Source: Centrapalus pauciflorus (taxonomy: Eukaryota > Streptophyta > Magnoliopsida > Asterales > Asteraceae). From it: a stretch of 64,000 nt of DNA. The position numbers and the translations under genes are program-made. The notes below the pieces were generated by a model. The model saw only the letters and a list, made by a program, of their open reading frames with translations. It was not told where the DNA came from and did not search any database. The stretch is taken from the NCBI GenBank assembly GCA_020465985.1, contig JAANYP010001806.1, positions 62,001 through 126,000 of the forward strand, written 5' to 3'. Below, one piece after another: positions 1 to 10,512 of the stretch (its first letter is position 1; each line of letters opens with the position of its first letter).

Positions 1-153
1 AAATGAGATGTTGGATATTATAAATTTATATATATCTTAGTTCAATGTTAGAAATGACACAACGAGAAATATGGTACAGAGGACCTCGACGCTTAATCCG
101 GGAACGTGGACAACTCATACCCAAGATGGCTAAACATTGTCGGGTAAAAAAAT

Positions 154-435
154 GGCAGAGTCTACGGATTAGGGTCAAGTGTTGATGATTTTATTCTTCA
201 CAACAACAATGAGGAACTTTCAGTCAACAATTCTAGGAATACGGAATGTGATAGTATACGAGAGATGGTGCAACGACAACAAGAAGAACAAGAAACAATC
301 AAAGCTACCCAATTGGAACAAACACAAAGGATTGATGAGTTAGAGGAAAATCTACGACGCACGGTGACTGAAGAGATGCAAAAGGCTACTGAAAGACTTC
401 TACACGTTGTCCAATATCGGCCAAGAAGAGTGTAA
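154..435 (+). pseudogene. C-terminal fragment of a CACTA transposase-type protein
   Basis: An open frame runs from about 154 to a TAA at 433-435 (about 93 residues). It opens with a GRVYGLGS-like motif and continues into a Gln/Glu-rich coiled coil (QRQQEEQETIKATQLEQTQ). Known family: plant En/Spm (Ptta) transposase C-termini carry a KGRVYGLGS motif followed by coiled coil. Upstream (1-153) the frame is broken by stops, and a TATATATCTTAG stretch could be an intron end or decay. I infer an inactive or partial transposase tail, cut by the window edge. Confidence 0.55.
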
Positions 436-1385
436 ATAGTTTAGTTGATATAAAACAATTTTGTTGTTTTGAGTACAAATAATATACTTTTAAATAATTG
501 TTAATAATATAGTTTGATGAAATAATAAACAATAGATATTTCTCAATTTTAGTTTTTGATAAAAAATAATTGTTATTAATATAGTTGTGATAATTTGATA
601 GAAAATAGCAATAGTATTAAAAAAAATAATAATAATAGCGACATCATATAAAAACAGTAACTTAAATAGCGACGCATATAATGACATAAATCAAATATAG
701 TAACATGAGTAGTGACAACACTTAAGAATAGCGACACATGTTGCAACATTAACCAATAATAGTGATGCAAACAATAACATAATTAGCGACATCATTTAAT
801 AATAGTGACACACATAATGACATACACCAACTCAATTAGCGACATTATTCAACAATAGCAACATAAATAGCGATACAACTAGCGACAACATTCAATAATA
901 GCGACATAGATAGAAACACAACTAGCAACATTATTCAAGAACAGTGACACAAACAGTATTGTAATTAGCAACAACCTTCGTTAACAGTAACACATATAGC
1001 TACTTAAGTAGCGACATCATCCAAAAATAGTGACATAAACAATAACTCAACTAGCAACATCTTTCAAAAATAGCGACACAAATAGTGACTCAACTAGTAA
1101 CAACATTCGATAATAGCGACACAGAGTACAACACAACTAGTGACATAATTCAAGAACAGCGACACAAACAAGGACACCACTGGTGACATAATTCTAGATA
1201 GCGACACTTTAACCAGTAGTCGCTATAGGTGTCAAAAATTTTAGCGACGTGCCTTTTGATGTCACTAAAATCTGCGACGCATTTATAGCGACATCTCCTT
1301 TAACGTCACTAAAGATGTCACTGACAAAAAAAACGTCGCTAAAAATGTCGCTGTATTTGTCGCTAAAGACGATTTTTTTGTAGTG
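436..1385. repeat. CACTA subterminal repeat region (TAGCGACA units)
   Basis: From 436 to about 630 the DNA is AT-rich with nothing recognisable. From about 630 to 1385 it is filled with degenerate units of about 20-35 bp around TAGCGACA / AGCGACATNATT. In the last 170 bp the same core appears inverted (TGTCGCTA), so the terminal part could fold back. Subterminal repeats of this kind are the transposase-binding region of CACTA elements. No gene is present. Confidence 0.75.
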
Positions 1386-1650
1386 TTTCATACAGCTGAT
1401 AAGTCTATAATTTATATGGTTTCTGAGTCATATTATGATCATTTTAAGCACCGATACTTTGTAAAATCCATATTATTACTCCAAGTTTATATTTCAGGGC
1501 CAAGATGATAAAAAAAAGCAATCCGAGAGAATTCATAGCAAACCGGGCTGAGGGGGGCGCAGGCCTGCGCCGCCCTGCGCTCCACATAGCGTCCAAACTG
1601 TCCAGATTCGTTCCAGCACATGCCAGCTAAACCCTTAACGCATCCGGGTG

Positions 1651-1651
<1 letters not shown>

Positions 1652-1684
<33 letters not shown>
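1652..1684 (+). repeat. poly-G tract (33 G)
   Basis: Uninterrupted run of G in the LTR promoter region, about 70 bp before the TATA box. The aligned 3' LTR position (about 58665) has GGGCACAGGCCTGCGC and no long G run, so the tract expanded in this copy or is a sequencing/assembly artefact. Confidence 0.9.
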
Positions 1685-1752
1685 CGTAGGCCTGCGCTAG
1701 TGCAGCGCAAAAATGCGTTTTACAGCCTGTGGAACCCTAATCTCGACTTCCG

Positions 1753-1760
1753 TATAAATA
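1753..1760 (+). promoter_or_regulatory. TATA box of the Athila LTR promoter
   Basis: TATAAATA lies in the LTR, about 190 bp after the GC palindrome and within the plausible U3/R boundary. This is a sequence match only. Confidence 0.5.
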
Positions 1761-2213
1761 CAAGTGAAGGGCAGCTTTGGACAGAGTCCCGACGTGTGTG
1801 AAAGTGTGCCAAAGCCCTGCCGGAGTGGATCTACGATACGAGAACGAAGACGGTGATTCGCAAGATACCCAATGGCTCAGATATGTGATTGTGACGAGCA
1901 TACGATGAGCGGCTAATCCCATTAGCCGTTTGCGGAGGATCTACGACTAAGTTTACTTTTCTTCAATTTCTTATGTTTTGATGTATTCGTATTACGCTAG
2001 ATCTATTATGTGTATGCATATGATAAACATTTGCCTATGATTATGATTATGTATTGCGATTGGTAAAAGCAAGATAGTTTATCGTGGTGTTATTATTCGT
2101 GCCGAGTCCATTAGTTTAGGGATTAAGACGAGTATTAATGTTGCATACGCTATGCCGCGAGTTATTGGTTAAAACACGTTTGATTTATTTAGTCGTGCAA
2201 TTGATTACGTCTA

Positions 2214-2868
2214 TGTTGGTACACCCTGTGTGACGATAGCCGTCTAAGTGATCCAACATTGTGGTTTAGCAAGTGTTTGATATATATGTTTATATATGTT
2301 TGATAATTATTATTGATTGTATGTTTGAACTTGATGTAGCGTATTACAAGAAGTTCAAACATAAAGATCAAAGATAAAATCAAACATAAGTTAAAAACAT
2401 AAGTTTCAATTCTAAGTTAAATAGGTGATAGAGTAAATTCGAATTCTATAAGGATTGGCATTCGAATCTATGACAGATTCGAATGTGTTCCTAGGTAGAT
2501 TCGAATGTTCCTCAGTAGGCAGATTCGAGAGTGTCAGTGGGGACAAACTCGAATAGGCCTTGGGCCTGATTCGAGTTTGGCCCATGGCAGGCTTGAATTA
2601 GCCTCTATAATTAGGGATAGACTCGAATAATTATTAGACTTTTTGCAGAATTCGAGAGAGATTAAGCAAAAGGCGATTTCGAGTTTATCATCAGTTTTAG
2701 TGCTGTTTCGGAGAGAATCAATTCGTAGGTGCGTCCGTCGTAGTTCGTACAGCTTATTGATAGTCTCCGTGTTCCTAGTGAGAGTTGTTACCGTCTACCC
2801 GTTAACGAGGATTCCGCACTCGTTGACGGTTCCGCGTCTAGATAGATCCGTGTTGTGTAGACCTTACA
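2214..2868 (+). repeat. Element A 5' LTR
   Basis: 655 bp, TGTTGGTACACC...CCTTACA. Contains an 11-bp perfect inverted repeat (CATTCGAATCT ... AGATTCGAATG, 2459-2485), many TTCGAA/TTCGAG motifs, and TATAAT at 2606-2611 as the likely promoter TATA. A small ORF spanning the LTR end is not supported as a gene. Confidence 0.95.
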
Positions 2869-2870
2869 AG

Positions 2871-2882
2871 TGGTATCAGAGC
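2871..2882 (+). other. Primer binding site, initiator Met tRNA type (element A)
   Basis: TGGTATCAGAGC, two bases after the 5' LTR. It is complementary to the 3' end of plant initiator Met tRNA and primes minus-strand synthesis. Confidence 0.95.
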
Positions 2883-3531
2883 CTACGGGGTGTTCTTAGT
2901 GTTCTTCGTGTTCATAGAGATACATCCTAGGTTTCTTGACGCTTTTGGAAGGTTATTCTCTCGTGTTCGTGTTCTTCGTGTTTTTCGAGCTTAGCAAATT
3001 GTCATCCGGGAAATACTTCGTGTTTTTCACGTTTTTGATCGAAATCAATATTTTTCGTTGTAAAAATATTGATTTAATCTGCAAAACGTAAAGAAATCGA
3101 AGTGTTAGCCATTTTTCGAGTTTGCGGCGCTCGAATCTGTTAGGAGTAATTAGGGTTTTACTTAGTTTCGAGTCTAACCAAATCCGCTCCTTTCGAGTTT
3201 GATCAAGAGTGTTTCGAGTTTAATTTGAGTTTGTGCTAAAGTCGATTAAGAGTCTCGAATTTGCTGTGATTCGAGTTTGCTTCGAGTTTGGACTAGAGTC
3301 GAACAGGGTGATTCGAATCTACTGAGTGTTCGAGTTTGCCTTGACCTTCGAGTTTGGAGACTTTCGAATCTGGCATCAAGTTCGAATTTAATTGAATTAC
3401 TAAACTTAATCGAATTTAATCCCAAATAAATTTAAATTTAATTATATTCGAATCTATCTAAATTCGAAAGAATTAACTTAAATTATTTTCGAATTAAATT
3501 TATTAAGTTCAATTCAATTACTTTTGAAACG
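2883..3531 (+). other. Element A 5' untranslated leader
   Basis: About 650 bp with no convincing ORF. From about 3110 to 3500 it is packed with repeats of TTCGAGTTT and TTCGAATCT, often spaced 15-40 bp apart, then becomes AT-rich before the gag ATG. Confidence 0.8.
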
Positions 3532-6402
3532 ATGTCAAATCTTCAAAAGTTTCTAGAAATGGATCATGAGGTCGGAAAGGCTAATACTCCGCCTAAGCTG
3601 ATGAAACTCGAAGATTATTATTGGTGGAAAGATCGGTTTGCCGATTTTGTGCGTTTCAACGACATGCGCATGTGGGTATGTATTGACGAAGGATACATTC
3701 CACCTATCTCCGAAATTGAAGGCCGTCAAAGAGTCTTATCATACCAAATGATGAAGGAGGATGATAAGAAACTCTATGAAGCCGAGAACAGAGCTTTCTC
3801 GATTATTCGAATGGCTTTGCCCCAAGATATACTACACACATTCTGGACTCAAAAGACATCTAAGGAACTTTGGGAGTCGCTGGAAAAGATGTGTGAGGGT
3901 AATCCTAGGGTTCGAAGGAAGCGCATGGAGTTGTTAAAACAGCAGTTTGCTATTTTCAAGGCGTTGAAGGATGAACAGCTGGACGATACCATCACCCGCT
4001 TTTATCATCTGTTGACGGAGCTTGAAAGTCATGGGATTGAGTATAATGACACCGAAAAGAATAACAAGCTTCTTGATGCCTTACCAGCCAAGTGGGCGAT
4101 GTATGTGGCCATGATTAAGCTTAATGAAGACAAGTATTATACCCAATCATTGGAGGATATCGTGGGAACGTTGCGGGCATATCATTTCGAGCTACTGAAG
4201 GCCGAAACGGATTATGAACAAGTCCAAAATCCAGCCATGTATTTTGAAAAATCAACAAAACCTTCAGCCACAGCTGATCTGAAGACTGCTACAGCGTTTT
4301 TCACCGGAGAAACGTCGTCACCAGCAGAGACTGATGACACACTGAATAGATTAGGGTTGGGAAGATCGGAAGAACAAGAACCTCAAGCAGCACAGGAATC
4401 AACATCTCAGGGCTACTCTAAGATGCCCATGAGCGCTAAATCGGCCGAAGAACATTTGAACTTGCTTGCGTCATTTGTGGCCGCGTATGGAAACTGCGTT
4501 CAGGGGAAAATAAACGATCCTGCTCTCTGGGATGAAGACTATGATCAGGTAGACCCTGACGATCTTGAGGAAATGGATCTCAAATGGCAACTGGCCATGG
4601 TAACCCAACGGGTTAAACGATTCATCAAACGGACTGGGAGGAATTTGACTATGAATAATAACGGGATTGGCTTTGATAAGTCCAAAGTCAAATGCTACAA
4701 TTGTCAAGGTCTGGGACACTTCGCCAGAGAATGTCAGAGACCGAAGGTAGATACTTACCAAGGGCAGAATCAGCATCATGGACAGTTTCAGAATCAGTCT
4801 CAACAGAGATACCTTCCGAGTTCATCTTCCGGTCAAGCCAATCTAGCTGGTCTATTGTCAAACGTCACATCAGACAGACAGCTGGATGGTACATACGACT
4901 GGAGCTCACATCCGGAATCTAATGCTAGAGCCTTTATGGCTAAAGTCACGGAGAATGGATGTGAAGGGGAAGAGCAGACCACAAGGGACAGCAGTTCGAT
5001 GTGGTTGGAGAAGACGAATGATCAGACGCTTCTGGAGTTTGCCGCTCAAATGGCCAACGTGGAATCCGATAACGCAAATGTTAGTCTGAACTACTCTCTT
5101 TTTCATGAATTATGTGTGTTATGTGTGACTTCTAACGACAGATTAAATCTAGTATTAGAATCACATAAGAACATATCTGCTCAAAATGAGTCTTTAAAAT
5201 CTGATAACGCTAGCCTAAATGACATTAAGCAAGATCTTAAGGACAAACTTAAAGATAATGCACAAGATGTCATAGTTTTAAAAGACAAACTGAGTGAGCA
5301 GTGCGTTAGATTAGAACTGATGTATGAGCATGTAGAGGCTTTGACCAAAGATCTAAAGACCAAAGAAGTAGAGCTAGCTGAAACTAAGGTGAAGGTAGCA
5401 GAGGCCAACAGTAAGCTAGAAAAGTTTAGGAATTCAAGTCTGAACCTAGGGAAAGTTTTAGATGCTCAACGCCAATCTAAAAAGCCTGTAGGTTTAGGAT
5501 TTCATGAGATTCCTCCACCTTTTAATGCAAACTACGTGCCTCAACCTCAGGAGAAAACTGATAAATCAGTAGACTTAGAGGACATACCTGCACCTATATC
5601 TGAGCCTGTAAAAGAAAATACACCTAAGGTGACTGATACAACCGTCAAGGTTAAGAAAGTCAAATTTGTGTCTTCCTCCAGTGAAACACCTGCAGGAAAA
5701 CATAAAATTGATTTTAATGATCAGGACGATGAACCAGTCGCAATAGATGTTCAACAAGACCAGGACACAAATGACACACCTAAAACTAAGGGCACACACA
5801 AGAAGTCCATTGACAAGATGTCCTGCTTCAGATGTCATGAAATGGGGCATGTTGCTTCTAACTTTCCGCTTAGGAAAACTGAAGTTACACCTAAGACAGG
5901 GAAGCCAACACCAGTTAAGCCCTCAGCAAGTGTGGCAAGCACTAGTAGTTCTCAGAGTACCGAGAAAACTGTGCAGGCTACACCAAAACAAGTTGTGAAA
6001 CAAATACCGGTAAAGGTTGGACCAAAAGAAGTGGTTAGGACTAATTCACCGAATCGAGTCTTAAATCAGTCTAGGTCTGGACCTCAACAACAATATAGGA
6101 GCATAGCACCTAGCAGAGCATACACTCCGGTTAGGTCACACACTCCTATTAGGCATCACACACCGGTAAGAGCTCAGGGATCACAATCTGAAATGAAATA
6201 TAATCGGAATTATTCAAGAGCTCCACAACAAATGCCTACTCAAAGGCAAAGAGTGAATTTACATCACTCGACACCACAACAAACTTCTGTTCAATGACCC
6301 AAGTCACCTGAAAGGCGAGATGGGTATTTGAAAGAGTTTAAATATGTGGACGAGAATGGTATAACCAAGTCAGTTATGGCTTGGGTTCCCCGTGATAACT
6401 AA
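3532..6402 (+). pseudogene. gag: Element A Gag (SIRE-type, two zinc knuckles)
   Basis: Capsid/nucleocapsid polyprotein of the retrotransposon. The ATG at 3532 opens 921 codons to a TGA at 6295. The same frame continues to a TAA at 6400-6402, which I take as the true gag end because the homologous copy B has CGA where A has TGA. Domains: UBN2/DUF4219-like capsid region (residues about 30-250), CCHC knuckle CYNCQGLGHFARECQ (4693-4734), coiled coil (about residues 510-640), a second knuckle near 5821, and a basic tail with repeated HTPVR-like units (about 6118-6175). The second knuckle reads CX2CX4HX4F: its last Cys is Phe, while copy B keeps Cys. So the main ORF is nearly intact but carries a premature stop and one damaged knuckle. 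Confidence 0.9.
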
Positions 6403-6423
6403 CCTATTTTCTTTCATGTGCAG
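6403..6423 (+). promoter_or_regulatory. Splice-acceptor-like tract at the gag-pol junction (A)
   Basis: Directly after the TAA ending gag comes a pyrimidine-rich stretch ending TTTCTTTCATGTGCAG (AG at 6422-6423). The same layout occurs in B (ending 30154) and in the distant element D (ending 25836). It looks like a plant 3' splice site; no donor was identified. Confidence 0.45.
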
Positions 6424-9400
6424 GAGATTACCACAGGTCCAAACAACAAATGGTTCGTTGACAGTGGATGCTCCAGGCACATGACAGGGGAAAGAAGTCT
6501 CCTTACAGACTTCAAGGGTGGGAATCGGGGATTTGTATCATTCGCGGGAAATAAAGGAGGAAACATCACGGGTACCGGAGTGGTCACTAATGGGACGATC
6601 AAGTTGGATCAAGTTTATCACGTTGATAAACTGGTTCACAATCTCATTAGTGTATCTCAAATCTGTGACAAGAAGAATTCAGTGCTGTTCACTGACACTG
6701 AAGCGTTAGTGCTAAAACTGGGGTTCAAGATTCCTGAAGATTGGATATTGATGCGGGCACCAAGGAAGAATGACTTGTACATGCTCGATATGAACAAGCC
6801 GGAAACTACGATGGGTCCGATCTGTTTACTGTCAAAAGCTTCAGAGACTGAATCAGTGTTGTGGCACAGACGCATGGCACACTTACACATAAGAAAATGA
6901 ACTATATAACGAAAAATGGATTGGTGCAAGGTGTGCCTATGAAGAGCTTTCAGTTCGAGGACAAGTGTCTACCATGCAAGAAGGGCAAGCAACATAAGAA
7001 GGCACACAAGTCCAAGACTCAGAATTCCATAACCTCTACATTCGATTTGTTGCATATGGATCTCTTCGGACCGATCTACAAAAGGAGTATAGGAGGTAGT
7101 TGGTATTGTTTGGTTATCACTGACGATTACTCACGATTTTCTTGGGTTTTCTTTCTAGGTACAAAGGACGAGACGGCTTCCAAGCTCATCGGGTTCTTAG
7201 ACCAAGTGGAGACTTCCTATGGAACACGGGTTAAAAGGCTACGTAGTGATAATGGAACTGAGTTCAAAAACACTGTAATTGGTGTATATTGCCTCTCAAA
7301 GGGCATAGTGCATCAATTTAGTGCACCATATGAGCCTCAACAAAATGGGGTGGCCGAACGTAAAAACAGGACATTGATTGAGGCAGCTAGGACTATGCTT
7401 TCGGATTCAAAGCTTCCTACCATGTTTTGGGGGGAGGCAGTGAATACCGCATGTCATATTTTAAACCGGGTCCTAACTGTCAAATCTTTGAACAAAATTT
7501 GTTATGAAATTTTGAATAAACGGCCACCTAATTTAACTGGCTTCGAACCGTTTGTGGTACCATGTACTTTATTGCGAACAAAACATCAACCTAAGTTTGG
7601 TGAAAAGGCTGACGAAGGATACTTCCTAGGTTATGTGCCGAACTCACCAAACAAACGGGTTTTTAACAAAACAAATGGTACAGTGGAAATTGTGTATAAC
7701 ATTGAAGTCACAAGTTATACACATGAACCCCAAACAGGTCCGGAATGGATATTTGACTATGATAAATTATTTGAGTCATTTAACATTCCTTTGGATGAAA
7801 ATGCAGGTACAATCGAAAAGGACATGGCGACGTTGCATCTGAATGACGAAGGTCATACCTTTCCGAGGACTACATTTCAATCCGCATCCGAGCCTACTTC
7901 GACTGAAGATGGATCTCCAGAAGTTACTGATCCAGAGGCACCTTCAACTGAGAATCAAACTCAGGCACCAAATTCCAACTCTGAGGAAACTGTCCACGAG
8001 GAGGAAAATGTGGAATCTGAGGATGTTCCCCCATTAGGTGAAATAGGATCTAACTTAGGAGATAATCTGAGAGTTGACGAGATAGAGACCTCTAGGATCA
8101 ACAAGAACCATCCTATAGAAAGCATCATTGGAAATCCTAATGAGGGTGTGAGGACTAGGAGTAGTTTAAATAACAACACTGTGTTGTTGTCGATGATAAA
8201 CGACTCCGAGGCATATCATACCTGTCTCTATTCTTGTTTTATCTCGCAAGTAGAGCCGAAGAATGTGCAAATGGCACTAAAGGATAACTCCTGGGTTGAA
8301 GCGATGCAGGAAGAACTCTCACAGTTTAGGAAACTAGAAGTGTGGGAGTTAGTTCCATTACCTCGAGGGGAAATTACCATAGGAACCAAATGGGTTTTTA
8401 AGTGCAAAAGAGACGATCGGGGTATAGTCACTCGCAACAAGGCTAGGTTAGTTGTAAAGGGTTTCAACCAAGAGGAGGGAATCGATTACAATGAGGTGTT
8501 TGCGCCAGTAGCAAGGCTGGAAGCCATCAGGTTGTTTCTGGCTTTTGCTTCCTTCAAGGGCTTTAAGGTATATCAACTAGATGTTAAGAGTGCTTTCCTC
8601 TATGGGAAAGTGAAGGAGCTGGTGTTTGTAGAACAGCCGCCCGGATTTACAGATCCAAAATATCCTGATAGAGTATATCGTTTAGATAAGGCTCTATATG
8701 GATTGCATCAAGCACCAAGGGCGTGGTACGAGACTTTATCCAACCATTTACTAGAGAACGGGTTTGAAAGGGGTAGGATAGATAGTACGCTGTTCGTTAA
8801 GAGAAAAGGAGAACACTTCATCTTGGTACAAGTGTACGTAGATGATATCATTTTTGGATCATCAGACGAACAAATGTGCAAAGATTTCGAGAAGGTGATG
8901 AAGTCGAAATTCGAGATGAGTGAAATGGGAGAGTTAAATTTCTTTTTGGGGTTACAAGTTGACCAGAAGAAGGAAGGTATGTTTATCCATCAGACGAAGT
9001 ATGTCTATGACATATTGGAACGCTTTGGGATGGAAGGAACGAAACTGACTGCCCATTTCAGCACGCCGATTCAAGTGAATCACAATCTCGGACCGGGTAC
9101 TGATAGTGATACCGATGTGGATCCGACTTTATATCGGGCCATGATTGGATCACTTATGTATTTAACTGCTTCAAGACCTGACATCATGTTTGCTGTGTGT
9201 ATTTGTGCTAGGTTTCAAGCTAATCCGAAGGAGATGCACATGAAAGCTGTGAAGCGGATTCTACGATACCTCAAGTCGAAACCGAAGCTGGGACTTTGGT
9301 ATCACGCGGAGGGAGATCTAGAGTTGGAGGCGTTCACGGATCCTGACTACGGATGATGCAGCTTGACTCGCAAATCAACAACTGGAGGTTGTCAATTCCT

Positions 9401-9777
9401 AGGAGGGAGACTGGTATCCTGGCAATGCAAGAAACAGACGTCGGTAGCCGTGTCAACGTGCGAGGCCGAGTATGTTGCTGCTCACAGGTTCTGTGGATAC
9501 AACAACAATTGCGGGTTATGATTTGGCTTACACTCAAACTCCTATTAGGATAGATAACCAATCTACAATCGCTATCACAAATAATCCAGTTAAACACAGT
9601 AAAACAAAGCACATAGACATAAGGCATCATTTTATTCGTGATTGTGCTGAAAAGAACTTAATCAAATTGGTAAATGTGGCAATGGACGATAATAATGCTG
9701 ATTTATTTACCAAAGCCATTGATAAGTCACGGTTTGAATATTTAATTAAACTAAATGGAATGCGCAACCCAGAGTAA
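6424..9777 (+). pseudogene. pol: Element A Pol: protease, integrase, RT, RNase H (broken)
   Basis: Replication and integration enzymes of a copia element. Protease active site DSG at 6460-6468. Integrase HHCC finger from WHRRMAHLH (about 6860) to CLPCKKGKQH (about 6970), then DDE core residues in MDLFGP, RSDNGTEF and GVAERKN. RT catalytic YVDD at 8835-8846. RNase H about 9320-9740, with the C-terminal KHIDIRHHF motif. Lesions compared with copy B: a 1-bp deletion near 6894; GGA to TGA at 9354-9356 in RNase H; a 13-bp deletion near 9482 between GTTGCTGCT direct repeats; another 1-bp deletion near 9515. These leave open stretches 6424-6900, 6861-9356 and 9472-9777. The polyprotein cannot be made in full. 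Confidence 0.93.
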
Positions 9778-10340
9778 TTTGACCTTAGTAGAAGTTTAGT
9801 TCCTTTTATAGCTGTAGTATTTCTTTCCTTTTATAGTAAGTCTGCTAAATTAGGATAGTTTCTATTTTTAGAAAGTTAGTAGGTTATCTTCTTTTATTGC
9901 TATTTCTTATGAAAAACAAAAGAAAAAAAGAGAGAAAACCATAAAAATTCAAAAAAAAAAGAGAATATCAGAAAAAGAGTTAAGTCTTAGATGCATAGGT
10001 TCAAAGTGACGAAAATTAGCACAGTCGTTACAAACTCTAAGTGTTTAGGCTTTCACACATAATGCACCTAAAATTCTAAGTGTTATACTTTATTTCAGTT
10101 TGATGTGTTGGTAGGCATAATACATATAGGGAGTCTTAAGGCTAATAAAATATTCAAGAAAAAGTCAAACGTGTCACTAACTTAAATGTATGACCAATCG
10201 GTCTTAATTTTTTTGTACAAGACATACAAACTTTGAGTCTAAATGAGGTATGCAAACTTTCTGGGGATGTATAGCAACATCAGATACATCTAGAAATGGA
10301 AAACATAGAAAAATCATAAGGAATTGAGAGTCAAAAACAT

Positions 10341-10512
10341 GTAACTCTGTTGTACGTAAGTACAGACCTGTTGCCTCTGTTTTGATTCGGGTTAGCAAGA
10401 TAAGTCGCTTTGTTGTACGTCGATACAGACCTGTCACCGCTGTGTTGCTAGCTTTAAAAATAAACCTTAAGTCAAACTAAGACACTTTGTTGTATGAAAA
10501 TACAGACCTGTG
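10341..10512 (+). ncRNA. Triplet of 34-nt RNA hairpins (element A)
   Basis: Three copies at 10341-10374, 10404-10437 and 10479-10512. Each has an outer 5-nt arm, a five-by-five internal loop (TCTGT or TTTGT opposite GACCT), an inner 5-bp stem, and a tetraloop. Copy 1: inner TGTAC/GTACA, loop GTAA, outer GTAAC/GTTGC. Copy 2: loop GTCG, outer GTCGC/GTCAC, with one imperfect inner pair. Copy 3: inner TGTAT/ATACA, loop GAAA, outer GACAC/GTGTC. Pair changes are compensatory between copies 1 and 3. The role is unknown; a cis-acting RNA element is inferred. Confidence 0.65.

Larger units (their letters stand above)
1..1385 (+). mobile_element. CACTA (En/Spm-type) DNA transposon, 3' end
   Basis: The right boundary reads ...TTTTTTTGTAGTG and ends at 1385. 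Its reverse complement is CACTACAAAAAAA, the classic CACTA terminus. Inside the terminus is an array of short direct and inverted repeats, then the end of a coding region with a coiled-coil tail. The left part of the transposon is outside the window, so the 3-bp target duplication cannot be verified. Eleven bases (1386-1396) separate it from the Athila-like LTR that starts at 1397. Confidence 0.85.
1397..2213 (+). repeat. Athila 5' LTR, first part
   Basis: Starts with TG and matches the 3' LTR at 58415-58694. It includes a perfect 14-bp palindrome GCGCAGGCCTGCGC (1557-1570), a 33-G homopolymer, a TATA box, and U5-like sequence. It is cut at 2213 by copia element A, and the LTR resumes at 15629. 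Confidence 0.88.

Noticed and set aside
1209..1391. Minus-strand ORF at the CACTA end and other minus-strand ORFs opposite gag/pol
   Set aside because: They are low-complexity or antisense shadows of repeats and polyproteins. No domain recognised.
2871..2882. Possible tRNA remnants at TGGTATCAGAGC sites
   Set aside because: These are 12-base primer binding sites next to LTRs. No tRNA cloverleaf is present.
2643..2930. Small ORF across the LTR end of element A (also 15398-15652)
   Set aside because: It spans the LTR boundary and PBS, and its end differs according to what follows the LTR. Not a gene.
3110..3500. TTCGA repeats as a CRISPR-like array
   Set aside because: Units are short, unevenly spaced and degenerate, in a plant retrotransposon leader. 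No spacer/repeat structure.
6295..6297. TGA in A as a programmed gag-pol readthrough stop
   Set aside because: Copy B has CGA at the same place and the frame continues to the conserved TAA at 6400. The TGA is better explained as a point mutation.
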